Positions 17,528 through 26,358 of a stretch of DNA of 64,000 nt are shown in pieces. The notes under the pieces are model-generated. The model saw only the letters and a program-made list of their open reading frames with translations. It did no database searches and had not been told where the DNA came from. The DNA is from Bradyrhizobium ivorense (lineage in GTDB: Bacteria > Pseudomonadota > Alphaproteobacteria > Rhizobiales > Xanthobacteraceae), in assembly GCF_900696085.1 (NCBI RefSeq), contig NZ_CAADFC020000005.1, forward strand, positions 62,001-126,000, written 5' to 3'. The first letter of the stretch is position 1. Each line of letters begins with the position of its first letter. The position numbers were made by a program, and so were the translations under genes.

Positions 17528-18286
17528 TCATGTGCCCAGATAGGCCGCGACGACGTCGGGATGGTGCTGCACCTCCGACGGCGAGCCCATCGCCAGCACG
17601 CGGCCGTAGTTCAGCGCGATCACCCGGTCGGAGACCCGGTTGACCAGCGTCATGTCGTGCTCGACCATCAGCACGGTGATGCCGAGCTCGCTCTTCATGT
17701 CGCGGATCCAGAACGACATGTCGTCGGTCTCCTCGACATTGAGGCCGGAGGACGGCTCGTCGAGCAGGATCAGCTTCGGCTCCGAGCACAGCGCCCGCGC
17801 CAGCTCGATCACCTTGCGCACGCCATAGGGCAGGCCCGAGATCAGCTTGTCGCGGTAGGGTTCGAGGTCGAGGAATTCGATCACCTGCTCGACCCTGCGG
17901 CGGTGCAGCTTCTCGCCGGCGCGCACGCTCGGCAAATACAGCAATTCCTGCCACAGCTGCGTCGTGGAATGGCGGTGGCGGCCGACCAGCAGATTGCTCA
18001 ACACGGTCGCATTCTCGAACAGCTCGATGTTCTGGAAGGTGCGGGCGATGCCGAGCCTTGCGATGTCGTAAGGCGGCTCTTGGGTGATGTCCTGATCCTC
18101 GAAGAAGATCCGGCCCGAGGTCGGCGGATAGATCCGCGAGATCAGGTTGAAGATCGAGCTCTTGCCGGCGCCGTTGGGCCCGATGATCGAGAGGATCTCG
18201 CCCTTCTCGACCGCGAAGCTGACGGCATCGACCGCTTTCAGGCCGCCGAAATGCAGGGACAGGTTCTCGGCGCGGAAATAGCTCAT
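17528..18286 (-). CDS. livG: ABC transporter ATP-binding protein, LivG family
   Basis: 252-residue ATPase partner of LivF. Walker A GPNGAGKSS, a LivG-type LPYGVRKVIELARAL in place of the usual signature, Walker B LILLDEPSSGLN, and the H-loop MLVEHDMTLV. Its ATG overlaps the livM stop by four bases (ATGA), indicating translational coupling. Confidence 0.96.
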   Translation of the reverse strand: MSYFRAENLSLHFGGLKAVDAVSFAVEKGEILSIIGPNGAGKSSIFNLISRIYPPTSGRIFFEDQDITQEPPYDIARLGIARTFQNIELFENATVLSNLLVGRHRHSTTQLWQELLYLPSVRAGEKLHRRRVEQVIEFLDLEPYRDKLISGLPYGVRKVIELARALCSEPKLILLDEPSSGLNVEETDDMSFWIRDMKSELGITVLMVEHDMTLVNRVSDRVIALNYGRVLAMGSPSEVQHHPDVVAAYLGT

Positions 18287-19434
18287 CTGTTCCGCTCCGA
18301 TTTCACATAGATCTTCTGCCGCTTGAAGGTCGCGCGCTTGTACAGCGGGAACAGCTGGAAGAAGAGCTTGATCTTGAGCCAGCGGCCATAGAGCCCCAAA
18401 GGTTCAAAGAGCACGAACAACACGATGATGACGCCGTAGATCGCGCCCTTCAATCCGTTGGCGGAGGCGAAGGCGGCGGCCGCATCCTGGATATGGCCGG
18501 CGCGCTCCTTGCCGGCGCCCAGCGTCGCGGCAACGCCGGCGATCACGCCGGGCATGTCGTCCTTCAGATAGGTGAGGAACGGATCGATCATGACCAGGAA
18601 GATCGCGCCGAGCACCGCGCCATGCAGGCTGAAGGTGCCGCCGATCAGGATCACGATGATGAACTCGATCGAGAGCTGCAGCGTGAACATCTCCGGCGAG
18701 ATGAAGGAGAGCTTGTGCGCGAACAGCACCCCGGCAAACCCGGTGATCGCCGCCGAGATCGCGAACGACTTCACCTTGTAGAGCGCGACATTGATACCCA
18801 TGCTGCGCGCCGCGGTCTCGCTGTCGCGGATCGCGACAAAGGCGCGGCCGGTCGGCGAGCGCAGCAGATTGAGCGTGCCGACGATGGTGAGGACCAGCAC
18901 CGCGAGACAAAGGTAATAGAAGGTCGGACCATCGCGCGACACGGTGGTGCCGAGCAGCTCGATGGTCTTGACCCGCATGCCCTCGTTGCCATGGGTCACG
19001 CTCTCCCAGCGCGCCAAAATCTCCTCGACGATGAAGGCAAACGAAATCGTCGCGATCACGAGATAGATGCCCTGCAGCCGCAGCGCCGGAAAGCCGACCA
19101 GCGCGCCGACCACGCCGGTCAGCAGTCCCGCCGCGAGGAAATAGACCGGAAACGGCACGTTGAATTGCTGCAGATAGGCCGCGGTGTAGGCGCCGATCGC
19201 CAGGAACGCGGCGTGGCCAAGCGAGGCCTGCCCGGTAAAACCGGTCAGGATCAGCAGCCCGACGCCGACCGTCGCATAGATGCAGACAAAGACGAGCTGG
19301 CTCATCAGATAGCTGGACAGCAAATACGGCGCGATCAGCAGCACCGCGAGCAGCAGGCCGTATGACCAGACGTAGCCCGAATGCGGGAACAGCTTGATGT
19401 CGTCCTCGTAGTCGGTCTTGAAGAGGAATCGCAT
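18283..19434 (-). CDS. livM: ABC transporter permease, LivM family
   Basis: 383-residue inner-membrane permease with about eight or nine hydrophobic helices. LivM hallmarks are GQASLGHAAFLAIGAY, LRLQGIYLVIATISFAFIV, RSPTGRAFVAIRDSETAARSMGIN and GGTFSLHGAVLGA. The open frame extends further upstream, but the start at 19434 (MRFLFKTDYEDD) is natural, beginning 2 bp after the livH stop. A long basic tail follows the last helix. Confidence 0.95.
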   Translation of the reverse strand: MRFLFKTDYEDDIKLFPHSGYVWSYGLLLAVLLIAPYLLSSYLMSQLVFVCIYATVGVGLLILTGFTGQASLGHAAFLAIGAYTAAYLQQFNVPFPVYFLAAGLLTGVVGALVGFPALRLQGIYLVIATISFAFIVEEILARWESVTHGNEGMRVKTIELLGTTVSRDGPTFYYLCLAVLVLTIVGTLNLLRSPTGRAFVAIRDSETAARSMGINVALYKVKSFAISAAITGFAGVLFAHKLSFISPEMFTLQLSIEFIIVILIGGTFSLHGAVLGAIFLVMIDPFLTYLKDDMPGVIAGVAATLGAGKERAGHIQDAAAAFASANGLKGAIYGVIIVLFVLFEPLGLYGRWLKIKLFFQLFPLYKRATFKRQKIYVKSERNR

Positions 19435-19436
19435 GC

Positions 19437-20312
19437 TCAGACTTTCTTGCGCACGTGGAGGCCGAACAGGCCCTCGGGCTTCAGCAAGAGCACCGCGAGC
19501 AGCACGAGGTACGGCGCGACGTCCTTCCAGCCCTGCGGCAGATAGAAGCCGGCCATGCTCTCGATCACGCCGATCAGGACGCCGCCGACGACGGCGCCAG
19601 GGATCGAGCCGAAGCCGCCGAGCACCGCGGCGGGAAACGCCTTCAGCCCGAGCACCAGTCCGACATTGGAGTGGATGAAGGTGATCGGCGCCAGCAGCAC
19701 GCCGGCGCAGGTCGCGACCGCCGCCGAGATCGCCCAGACGATCGACACCACGCGCTTGACCGGAATGCCCATGTAATAGGCAGCCAGCATATTCTCGGAA
19801 CTCGCACGCATCGCGGTGCCGAGCGTGGTCCGGTTGAAGAACAGATAGAGCAGCGCGCACAGAATGACGGTCGCGGCGATCACCGACAGCTTGTCATAGG
19901 CCAGCACCAGGCTGCCGATCCGCAGCACGCCCTGGCTGAACGGCGTCTCGATCTTGAAATCGTCGGTGCCCCAGATCATGCCGGAGATCGAGCGCAGGAA
20001 ATAGCCGAGCCCGATGGTCGCCATGATGATGGAGAATTGCGGATAGCCGAGGATCGGGCGCACCACCAGCCGCTCGGCCAGCATGCCGAACAGCGCCATG
20101 CAGATCACGGCGCCGGCAAAGCCGATCCAGTAATTCAGCCCGAGGATGCCGATGAAGGTGAAGGCGAAGAAGCCGCCGAGCATCATCAAATCGCCTTGGG
20201 CGAAATTGACGACCTCGGTTGCCTTGTAGACCAGCACGAAGCCGAGCGCGATCAGGCCGTAAACGCAGCCGAGCGCGATGCCGCTGACGAGCTGCTGAAC
20301 GAAGTCCAGCAT
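19437..20312 (-). CDS. livH: ABC transporter permease, LivH family
   Basis: 291-residue permease, first gene of the leftward operon. ATG at 20312 with GGAGGGAAAC in front; the longer open frame upstream is not needed. Family motifs are QQLVSGIALGCVYGLIALGFVLVYKATEVVNFAQGD (split here for reading: the ALGFVLVYK and NFAQGD blocks are diagnostic), GTAMRASSENMLAAYYMG and GGFGSIPGAVVGG. The promoter should lie in 20313-20606, shared with the ABC exporter reading the other way. Confidence 0.95.
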   Translation of the reverse strand: MLDFVQQLVSGIALGCVYGLIALGFVLVYKATEVVNFAQGDLMMLGGFFAFTFIGILGLNYWIGFAGAVICMALFGMLAERLVVRPILGYPQFSIIMATIGLGYFLRSISGMIWGTDDFKIETPFSQGVLRIGSLVLAYDKLSVIAATVILCALLYLFFNRTTLGTAMRASSENMLAAYYMGIPVKRVVSIVWAISAAVATCAGVLLAPITFIHSNVGLVLGLKAFPAAVLGGFGSIPGAVVGGVLIGVIESMAGFYLPQGWKDVAPYLVLLAVLLLKPEGLFGLHVRKKV

Positions 20313-20606
20313 CGTTTCCCTCCCCGATGCCCCGGCGATTCTTCCCGATCGCCTGGAGCATCCCGCCTTCGCGCCCTTGTGTCGCAAGCGCTGAAAGCCG
20401 TATGTCCCTTGCCGGGATTGAGCCAAAAGGCCCGGTTCCTGTCAACAAACCGCTGGCCGTATTGGCTCATTACATTTGCGGAGAAATGCCGCAGTACGGA
20501 CTATTACGGGTATCGCACGCGATTTGCCTGCCACGATTCACCGCGCCGAAACGGTTTTTCTCCAAGGTGCGCAACCGATGAGCGAAGTCCGGGATCGCGA
20601 CCAATC

Positions 20607-21359
20607 ATGACATCAGAACTGTCCGCACTCGCCGTGCGAGGGTTAACGAAGCGTTTTGACCGCCCGGCGGTCGATGCGCTCGATCTCACGGTGCGCGTCG
20701 GCGAGTTCTACGCGCTGCTCGGGCCGAACGGCGCCGGCAAAACCACGACGCTGCGCATGGTGGCGGGGCTGTTGCGGCCCGATGCCGGCACGGTCTCGAT
20801 CCTCGGCATCGATGCGCTGTCCGATCCGGTCGTCGCCAAGCAGATCATGGCCTGGGTGTCGGACGAGCCGATGATCTACGACAAGCTGACGCCGCTGGAA
20901 TATCTCGAATTCGTCGCCGGCCTCTGGGGCATCGATCCCAGGCAATCGGAAACCTCGGCGCGCGACCTCTTGATCTCGCTCGGGCTCGAGGCGCACCTCA
21001 ACGAGCGCTGCGAAGGCTTTTCCAAGGGCATGCGCCAGAAGGTGGCGCTGGCCGGCGCGCTGGTGCACGATCCCCGCCTGATCATTCTCGACGAGCCGCT
21101 GACCGGCCTCGACGCGCTGTCGGCCCGTCACGTCAAGGGACTGCTGCAGCAACGCGTGCGCGCCGGCTGCACCGTGATCATGACCACCCATATTCTCGAG
21201 GTCGCCGAGCGCATGGCCGACCGGATCGGTGTGATCGCCGCCGGCCGGCTGATTGCCGAGGGCACGCTGGCCGAGCTGCGCCAACAGAACGGCCGCAACG
21301 ACACCAGCCTGGAAGATATGTTCATCGCGCTGGTTGATACCGAAGCGGCGGCGGCGTGA
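20607..21359 (+). CDS. ABC exporter ATP-binding protein
   Basis: 250-residue ATPase of an ABC-2 type exporter. Walker A GPNGAGKTTTLRM, Q-loop MAWVSDEPMIYDKLTP, signature FSKGMRQKVALAGAL, Walker B LIILDEPLTGLDAL, H-loop TTHILEVAERM. ATG at 20607; the open frame running far upstream on this strand is antisense to livH and not coding. The stop overlaps the next start (GTGAG), so it is coupled to the permease. The DEPL and SKGM features resemble the CcmA/DrrA class. Cargo unknown. Confidence 0.93.
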   Translation: MTSELSALAVRGLTKRFDRPAVDALDLTVRVGEFYALLGPNGAGKTTTLRMVAGLLRPDAGTVSILGIDALSDPVVAKQIMAWVSDEPMIYDKLTPLEYLEFVAGLWGIDPRQSETSARDLLISLGLEAHLNERCEGFSKGMRQKVALAGALVHDPRLIILDEPLTGLDALSARHVKGLLQQRVRAGCTVIMTTHILEVAERMADRIGVIAAGRLIAEGTLAELRQQNGRNDTSLEDMFIALVDTEAAAA

Positions 21360-22876
21360 GCTCGGCCGCCCACATCGGCTGGTTCGCCCGCCACGAATTC
21401 CGCCTCGCCTGGCGCGAATGGCTGGCGATGATGACCGGCGGCCGGCGCCGCCGCAATCGCGCGGTGATCGGATTGATCGTCTTCGCCGCGATCCTGCACT
21501 TGCCGGCCTATGCCGTGGTCGGCCGCTTCGCCGAGCTGCAATTTCCGCTCGATCCGTCGGCGCTGATCGTGCTGAGCGGAACCATCTTCCTGTCGTGGGC
21601 CCTGATGCTGTCGCAGGCGATCGAATCGGTGACGCGCGTGTTCTACGCCCGCGCCGATCTCGACCTGATCATGTCGTCGCCGGCCAAGCTCACCAACATC
21701 TTCTCGGTGCGCATCGCCGCGATCGCGCTGACGGTGAGCAGCATGGCGCTGCTGCTGTCGGTGCCGTTCATCGACGTGCTGGCGTATCTCGGCGGCGCGC
21801 ACTGGCTCGCCGGCTTCGGCGTCGTTATCGCGATCGGGCTGTCGGCGACCGCCACCGCGATCGCCGTCACCGTGTGGCTGTTCCGCCTGATCGGCCCGAG
21901 CCGGACGCGGCTGGTGGCGCAGATCGTCTCCGCCATCATCGGCGCCGGCTTCGTCATCGCGCTGCAGGTCGTCGCCGTGTTGTCCTACGGCACGCTGTCG
22001 CGCTTTGCGTTCCTCAGCTCCGACACCGCGGCGCGCATTGCTCCCGGCCCCGACAATATCGTGTGGTGGCCGGCCCGCGCCGCACTGGGCGATGTCGGCA
22101 TGACGATGCTGCTGATCGCCGGCGGGCTCGTGATGCTCGGCGTCGTCATGGCGGTGTTCGCGCCGCGCTTCGCCGACACGGTCGCAAGCGTGGCGGCCAA
22201 TCCGGCCGTCACCACGCGCGGGCGCTCCCGCAGCTTCCGCGTCGGCTCACGCCAGCACGCGCTGCGCCGGAAGGAATTTCTGCTGCTGCGCCGCGATCCC
22301 TGGCTGCTGTCGCAGAGCCTGATGCAGATGCTCTATCTGGTGCCGCCGGCCTTGATGCTGTGGCGCAGCTTCTCCGACTCTTCGACTGCGATCATCCTGA
22401 TCACGCCGGTCGTGGTGATGGCCGCAGGCCAGCTCGCCGGCGGGCTCGCCTGGCTGACGATTTCGGGCGAGGATGCCCACGATCTGGTGGCGACCGCGCC
22501 GCTGCCGCCGTCGCGGGTGACCCGTGCCAAGATCGAGGTGGTCTTGATTGCGATCGCCGCCGTGTTTGCGCCGATGATCATCGCGCTGGCCTTTGCCTCG
22601 CTCGCGCAGGCCGCGGTCACCACCACGGCAGTCATCATCGCGACCGCGTCGGCTGCCGCGATCCAGCTCTGGTTCCGCGCGCAAGCCAAGCGCAGCCAAT
22701 TCCGCCGGCGCCAAACCTCGTCGCGGGTCGCGACCTTCGCCGAGGCGTTCTGCTCGATCGGCTGGGCCGCAACCGCGGCGCTGGCCCTGACGATCCCCCT
22801 TGCCGCGATTGTCAGCGGCATTCTGACGCTGATCACGCTCGCCACCGCCTGGAAGCTTAGCCCGCGGCGCGGATGA
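21356..22876 (+). CDS. ABC exporter permease (ABC-2 type)
   Basis: 506-residue multi-helix membrane protein starting at a GTG that overlaps the ATPase stop. Hydrophobic segments lie near residues 37-55, 68-90, 120-145, 150-185, 195-215 and 255-275; a second set of helices starts about 320. The repeated helix block and a cytosolic SRSFRVGSRQHALRRKEFLLLRRD segment are typical of large exporter permeases that act as dimers. It lies directly upstream of the TelA operon, with 183 bp between. Confidence 0.85.
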   Translation: MSSAAHIGWFARHEFRLAWREWLAMMTGGRRRRNRAVIGLIVFAAILHLPAYAVVGRFAELQFPLDPSALIVLSGTIFLSWALMLSQAIESVTRVFYARADLDLIMSSPAKLTNIFSVRIAAIALTVSSMALLLSVPFIDVLAYLGGAHWLAGFGVVIAIGLSATATAIAVTVWLFRLIGPSRTRLVAQIVSAIIGAGFVIALQVVAVLSYGTLSRFAFLSSDTAARIAPGPDNIVWWPARAALGDVGMTMLLIAGGLVMLGVVMAVFAPRFADTVASVAANPAVTTRGRSRSFRVGSRQHALRRKEFLLLRRDPWLLSQSLMQMLYLVPPALMLWRSFSDSSTAIILITPVVVMAAGQLAGGLAWLTISGEDAHDLVATAPLPPSRVTRAKIEVVLIAIAAVFAPMIIALAFASLAQAAVTTTAVIIATASAAAIQLWFRAQAKRSQFRRRQTSSRVATFAEAFCSIGWAATAALALTIPLAAIVSGILTLITLATAWKLSPRRG

Positions 22877-23059
22877 CCCACCTCTGGTCCTCGGATATTT
22901 CCCTATCCCGTTGAACCAGAAACGGATTTCCCGCGACTTGGATAACAGGGACAGCCCCTGCGCTGTCATCGAATCGTTCGAGTGCGATCGTTATCTTGCT
23001 GGGGTCTTGACCCGATACCATGTCTTGCCCGAGGGCAAAAAGCACAGGAGAGGAAGCGG

Positions 23060-24118
23060 ATGAGCGAAACCATCAATGTCCCGGCGGTGGTGGTCGATGC
23101 GTCCGCAGTCGCACGTATCAGGTCGGAGATCGACATCGCCGACCGCTCGCGTATCGTCACCTTCGGCGATCGCGCCCAGCGTTCAGCGGTCGAGTTCGCC
23201 GACCGCATCCTCGCCCAGACCCAGAACCGCGAGCTCGGCACCACCGGCAAGCTGCTGTCGGACATCCTCGCCAAGGCGCGCAACCTCGATCCGGCCGCGC
23301 TCAGGGATGGCAACTTCCTCACCCGCCTGTTCTCCTCGATGGAGGCGCGGCTGCGCCGCTTCACCGAGCAGTTCGGCACCGTCTCCTCGCAGATCGACCG
23401 GGTCTGCGTCGAGCTCGACCGCAACAAGGAAACCCTGCGCCGCGACATCGCGGTGCTGGACGAGTTGCATGAGCAGACCAAGGACTCGCTGGTCGACCTC
23501 GATTCGCATATCGCGGCCGGCAAGGCCTTTGTCGAGGATTTCCGCCGCGGCAAGCTGGTCGAGCTGGAGCAGGCCGCGAAGGCGGCCGGCCAAGGTAGCG
23601 ACGCGTTGCTGGCGGCCCAGACCTTCCAGGACGCCGCGCAGGCGCTCGACCGGCTCGAGAAGCGCATCTTCTATTTGCAGCAGGCGCGCCAGATCGGCAT
23701 CCAGCAATTGCCGCAGATCCGCATCGTGCAGTCCGGCGACGAGACGCTGATCGAGAACCTGCAGGCCACCACCGAGCTCACCATCCCGGTGTGGAAGCAG
23801 AAGATGATCCTGCTGCTCGGCCTGTCCAGGCAGAAATCGGCGCTCGACCTGCAGAAGACGGTCACAGACGCGACCAACGAGATGATGCGGCAGGCGTCGG
23901 AAATGATGAAGACGCAGGCGATCGACATCGAGAAGCAGTCGCAACGCGGCATTGTCGATATCGAGACGCTGGAAAAGACCAATCGCGATCTGCTCGACAC
24001 GATCTCGGGCGTGCTCAACGTCCAGGAAGAGGGCCGCAAGAAGCGGGCCGAGATCGAGCAGCGGATGGCGCAACTGACCGACCAGCTCAAAACCGCGCTG
24101 TCCAAGTCGCCCACATGA
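23060..24118 (+). CDS. telA: TelA/KlaA family toxic-anion resistance protein
   Basis: 352-residue cytoplasmic, largely helical protein of the TelA family (tellurite resistance and a wider envelope-stress role). Family signatures are LEARLRRFTEQF-like pairing, RDIAVLDELHEQ, FQDAAQALDRLEKRIFYLQQARQIGIQQLPQIRI, WKQKMILLLGLSRQKSALDLQKTVTDATN and LLDTISGVLNVQEEGRKKR. Start at 23060 after GGAGAGG; an upstream ATG at 22982 adds non-conserved residues. First gene of a four-gene operon; its stop overlaps the next ATG (ATGA). In Firmicutes, telA homologues neighbour xpaC, as here. Confidence 0.93.
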   Translation: MSETINVPAVVVDASAVARIRSEIDIADRSRIVTFGDRAQRSAVEFADRILAQTQNRELGTTGKLLSDILAKARNLDPAALRDGNFLTRLFSSMEARLRRFTEQFGTVSSQIDRVCVELDRNKETLRRDIAVLDELHEQTKDSLVDLDSHIAAGKAFVEDFRRGKLVELEQAAKAAGQGSDALLAAQTFQDAAQALDRLEKRIFYLQQARQIGIQQLPQIRIVQSGDETLIENLQATTELTIPVWKQKMILLLGLSRQKSALDLQKTVTDATNEMMRQASEMMKTQAIDIEKQSQRGIVDIETLEKTNRDLLDTISGVLNVQEEGRKKRAEIEQRMAQLTDQLKTALSKSPT

Positions 24119-25701
24119 GCCTCGCCGTCCCAAGGTCCGCTGCGAAGTTCGTGGCCGGCCTGTTGCTCGCGCTCGGTCTCGCCGCCTGTTCGGCGCCGGG
24201 TCCGCAATTCACCATCCTGTCCGGCTCCGAGAACGACGTGCTGGCGCCGATGGTGCAGGAGTTCTGCGCGTCGCGCCAAGCGACCTGCACGGTGCGCTAC
24301 CAGGGCTCGCTGGATATCGCACTGGCGCTCAAGCCCGGCGGCGATCCCGACGCCGACGCGGTCTGGCCGGCGGCGTCGATCTGGATCGACATGTACGACA
24401 CCGCACGGCGGGTCAAGTCGGTGAAGTCGATCGCGCAGATGCCGGTGATCCTCGGCGTGCGGCGCTCGGAAGCGCAGGCGCTGGGCTGGATCGGCGCCAA
24501 GGTGAAGACCAAGGACATCCTCGGCGCGGTGGAAAGCGGCAAGCTGCGCTTCCTGATGACGTCGGCGACGCAGTCGAACTCCGGCGCCGCCGCCTATCTC
24601 GCGATGCTGGCGGCCGGAATCGGCAAGCCCGATCTGATCGAATCCGGCGACCTCGACAAGCCCGAGGTGCTCGCCACCGTGCGCGGCCTCTTGCGCGGCG
24701 TGCAGCGTTCGTCGGGCTCCAGCGGCTGGCTCGCCGATCTCTATCGCGAGGGCGAGCGGACCGGCGCGAAGTACGACGCGATGTGGAACTACGAGGCGGT
24801 GATCAAGGAGACCAACGACAAGCTGATCGCCAATCACCAGGAGCCGCTTTACGCGATCTATCCCGAGGACGGCGTCTCGGTCGGCGATTCTCCGCTCGGC
24901 TTTGTCGATCGCGGCCGCGGCAAGGAGGTCGAGGCCTTCTTCAACGACCTGCAGGCCTTCCTGCTCAAGAACGAAACCCAGGCGCGGATCGCAGCGACCG
25001 GGCGTCGCGTCGAGCTGGGACGCGCGGCCCCGCTCAAGGCCGACCCGGCTACCAATCTCGATCCTGGCCGGCCGCTCACGGTGGTGCGGCCGCCGGAACC
25101 CGCCGTGATCCAGAAAGCGCTGGCGCTTTATCAGGAGGCCTTGCGGCGGCCGTCACTGACCGCGCTGTGCCTCGACGTCTCCGGCAGCATGCAGGGCAAC
25201 GGCGAATCCCAACTGCTCGATGCAATGCGGTTTCTGTTCACGCCGGCGCGGACCCGCGAGGTGCTGGTGCAGTGGTCGCGGGAAGATCAGATCATCGTGC
25301 TGCCGTTCAGCGACCACGTGTTGTGGACGGCGACCGCCGGCGGCGACGATGCGGCGCAGGCCGATCTGCTGGGCAAAACGCTGAAGCTGCGCGCCGATGG
25401 CGGAACCGACTTCTACACCTGCGCCGCGCGGGCGCTGGCCGCCATGAAACCGTTTCTTGACCGTGAGCAACACCTGCCTGCTATTGTCATCATGACCGAC
25501 GGCAAGAGCCAGGGCGCCATGTCGACCTTCGAGATGCCATGGCGGTCGGACGGACACCGGGTGCCGGTGTTCGGCGTGACCTTCGGCGACAGCGCCGACC
25601 GCAGCCAGCTCGACAATCTGGCGACCCTGACCGGCGGCCGGGTGTTTGACGGCACCAAGAGCCTGACCCAGGCGTTTCGTGCCGTGCGGGGATACAACTG
25701 A
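24115..25701 (+). CDS. Lipoprotein fusing a solute-binding domain to a von Willebrand factor A domain
   Basis: 528 residues. A lipoprotein signal (FVAGLLLALGLAACS) predicts membrane anchoring on the outside of the inner membrane. Residues about 30-330 resemble a type 2 periplasmic binding protein (FTILSGSENDVLAPMVQEFC, a SATQSNSGAAAYLAML phosphate/anion-loop-like motif). Residues about 345-528 are a vWA domain with an intact MIDAS: D354-x-S-x-S, Thr near 430 in GGTDFYT, and D462 in IMTDGKSQG. Metal-dependent protein binding is expected. Coupled by 4 bp to telA and adjacent to xpaC. The fusion of an anion-binding-type domain to vWA is uncommon. Ligand unknown. Confidence 0.85.
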   Translation: MSLAVPRSAAKFVAGLLLALGLAACSAPGPQFTILSGSENDVLAPMVQEFCASRQATCTVRYQGSLDIALALKPGGDPDADAVWPAASIWIDMYDTARRVKSVKSIAQMPVILGVRRSEAQALGWIGAKVKTKDILGAVESGKLRFLMTSATQSNSGAAAYLAMLAAGIGKPDLIESGDLDKPEVLATVRGLLRGVQRSSGSSGWLADLYREGERTGAKYDAMWNYEAVIKETNDKLIANHQEPLYAIYPEDGVSVGDSPLGFVDRGRGKEVEAFFNDLQAFLLKNETQARIAATGRRVELGRAAPLKADPATNLDPGRPLTVVRPPEPAVIQKALALYQEALRRPSLTALCLDVSGSMQGNGESQLLDAMRFLFTPARTREVLVQWSREDQIIVLPFSDHVLWTATAGGDDAAQADLLGKTLKLRADGGTDFYTCAARALAAMKPFLDREQHLPAIVIMTDGKSQGAMSTFEMPWRSDGHRVPVFGVTFGDSADRSQLDNLATLTGGRVFDGTKSLTQAFRAVRGYN

Positions 25702-26358
25702 ATGCCATCGGCGTGGTCAGGCATGAACTGGATCGCGGGCGGCGCCGGCGCCGCCGTGCTGTTGCCGCTGCTCGCGGTCGGCGTCGGTATGCCGTTCTGG
25801 GCCGCCGGTCTGATCAGCGTCATCGCCGGCGGCGGCGTGGTGGCACTGCTCGCGCCGCGCAAAATGTTCGAGGGGCTCGACAACAGTGGCGCGGCGCGCG
25901 GCAAGATCGAATTCGCGCGCGAGCTCCTGACCGACGCCGAGCCGCTGGCGATCCGGCTCGAGGTCGCGGTCAGCACGATCCAGACCAAGAAGGTCGCCGA
26001 GCGCGTCCGCCATTTGGCGCGGACCTCGCGCGAGATCTTCGCCGGCATCGAGGAAGACCCGCTGCGCGTCGACCGGGTGCGCCGCTTCCTGACCTATTAC
26101 TTGCCGCGCGCCGCTGATCTCGCCGAGGCCTATGCCGTGCTCGAGAAGAGCGGCAACCGCGACACTACGCGGCTGGTCTCGACCAGCGATCTGATCGACC
26201 GCCTCGACACCGCCTTCACGCACTATGCGGCCAACCTGCAGGAGGCCGACCTCGACAATCTCGACATCGAGCTAAAACTGTTGAAGAGCTCGCTCGATGA
26301 GGATCTCGGGACCTCGGCCCTTCCTGCACCGTCGGATCCGAGCAAGAGGAGAGCCTGA
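25702..26358 (+). CDS. xpaC: XpaC-family protein (5-bromo-4-chloroindolyl phosphate hydrolysis family)
   Basis: 218 residues. Two adjoining N-terminal membrane segments (about 8-50, with a short turn at PFWAAG), then a helical cytosolic domain (about 60-200) with the family pattern of RVRHLARTSREIFAGIEEDP, RRFLTYYLPRAADLAEAY and DLDNLDIELKLLKSSLDEDL. XpaC was named for an apparent phosphatase phenotype, but no catalytic motif is visible and a structural or signalling role beside TelA is more plausible. It starts immediately after the previous stop; a second possible start is at 25723. Confidence 0.85.
   Translation: MPSAWSGMNWIAGGAGAAVLLPLLAVGVGMPFWAAGLISVIAGGGVVALLAPRKMFEGLDNSGAARGKIEFARELLTDAEPLAIRLEVAVSTIQTKKVAERVRHLARTSREIFAGIEEDPLRVDRVRRFLTYYLPRAADLAEAYAVLEKSGNRDTTRLVSTSDLIDRLDTAFTHYAANLQEADLDNLDIELKLLKSSLDEDLGTSALPAPSDPSKRRA

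Noticed and set aside
18283..19860. LivM as a 525-residue protein
   Set aside because: The extra N-terminus overlaps the livH coding region out of frame and lacks hydrophobic character; the ATG at 19434 fits the family.
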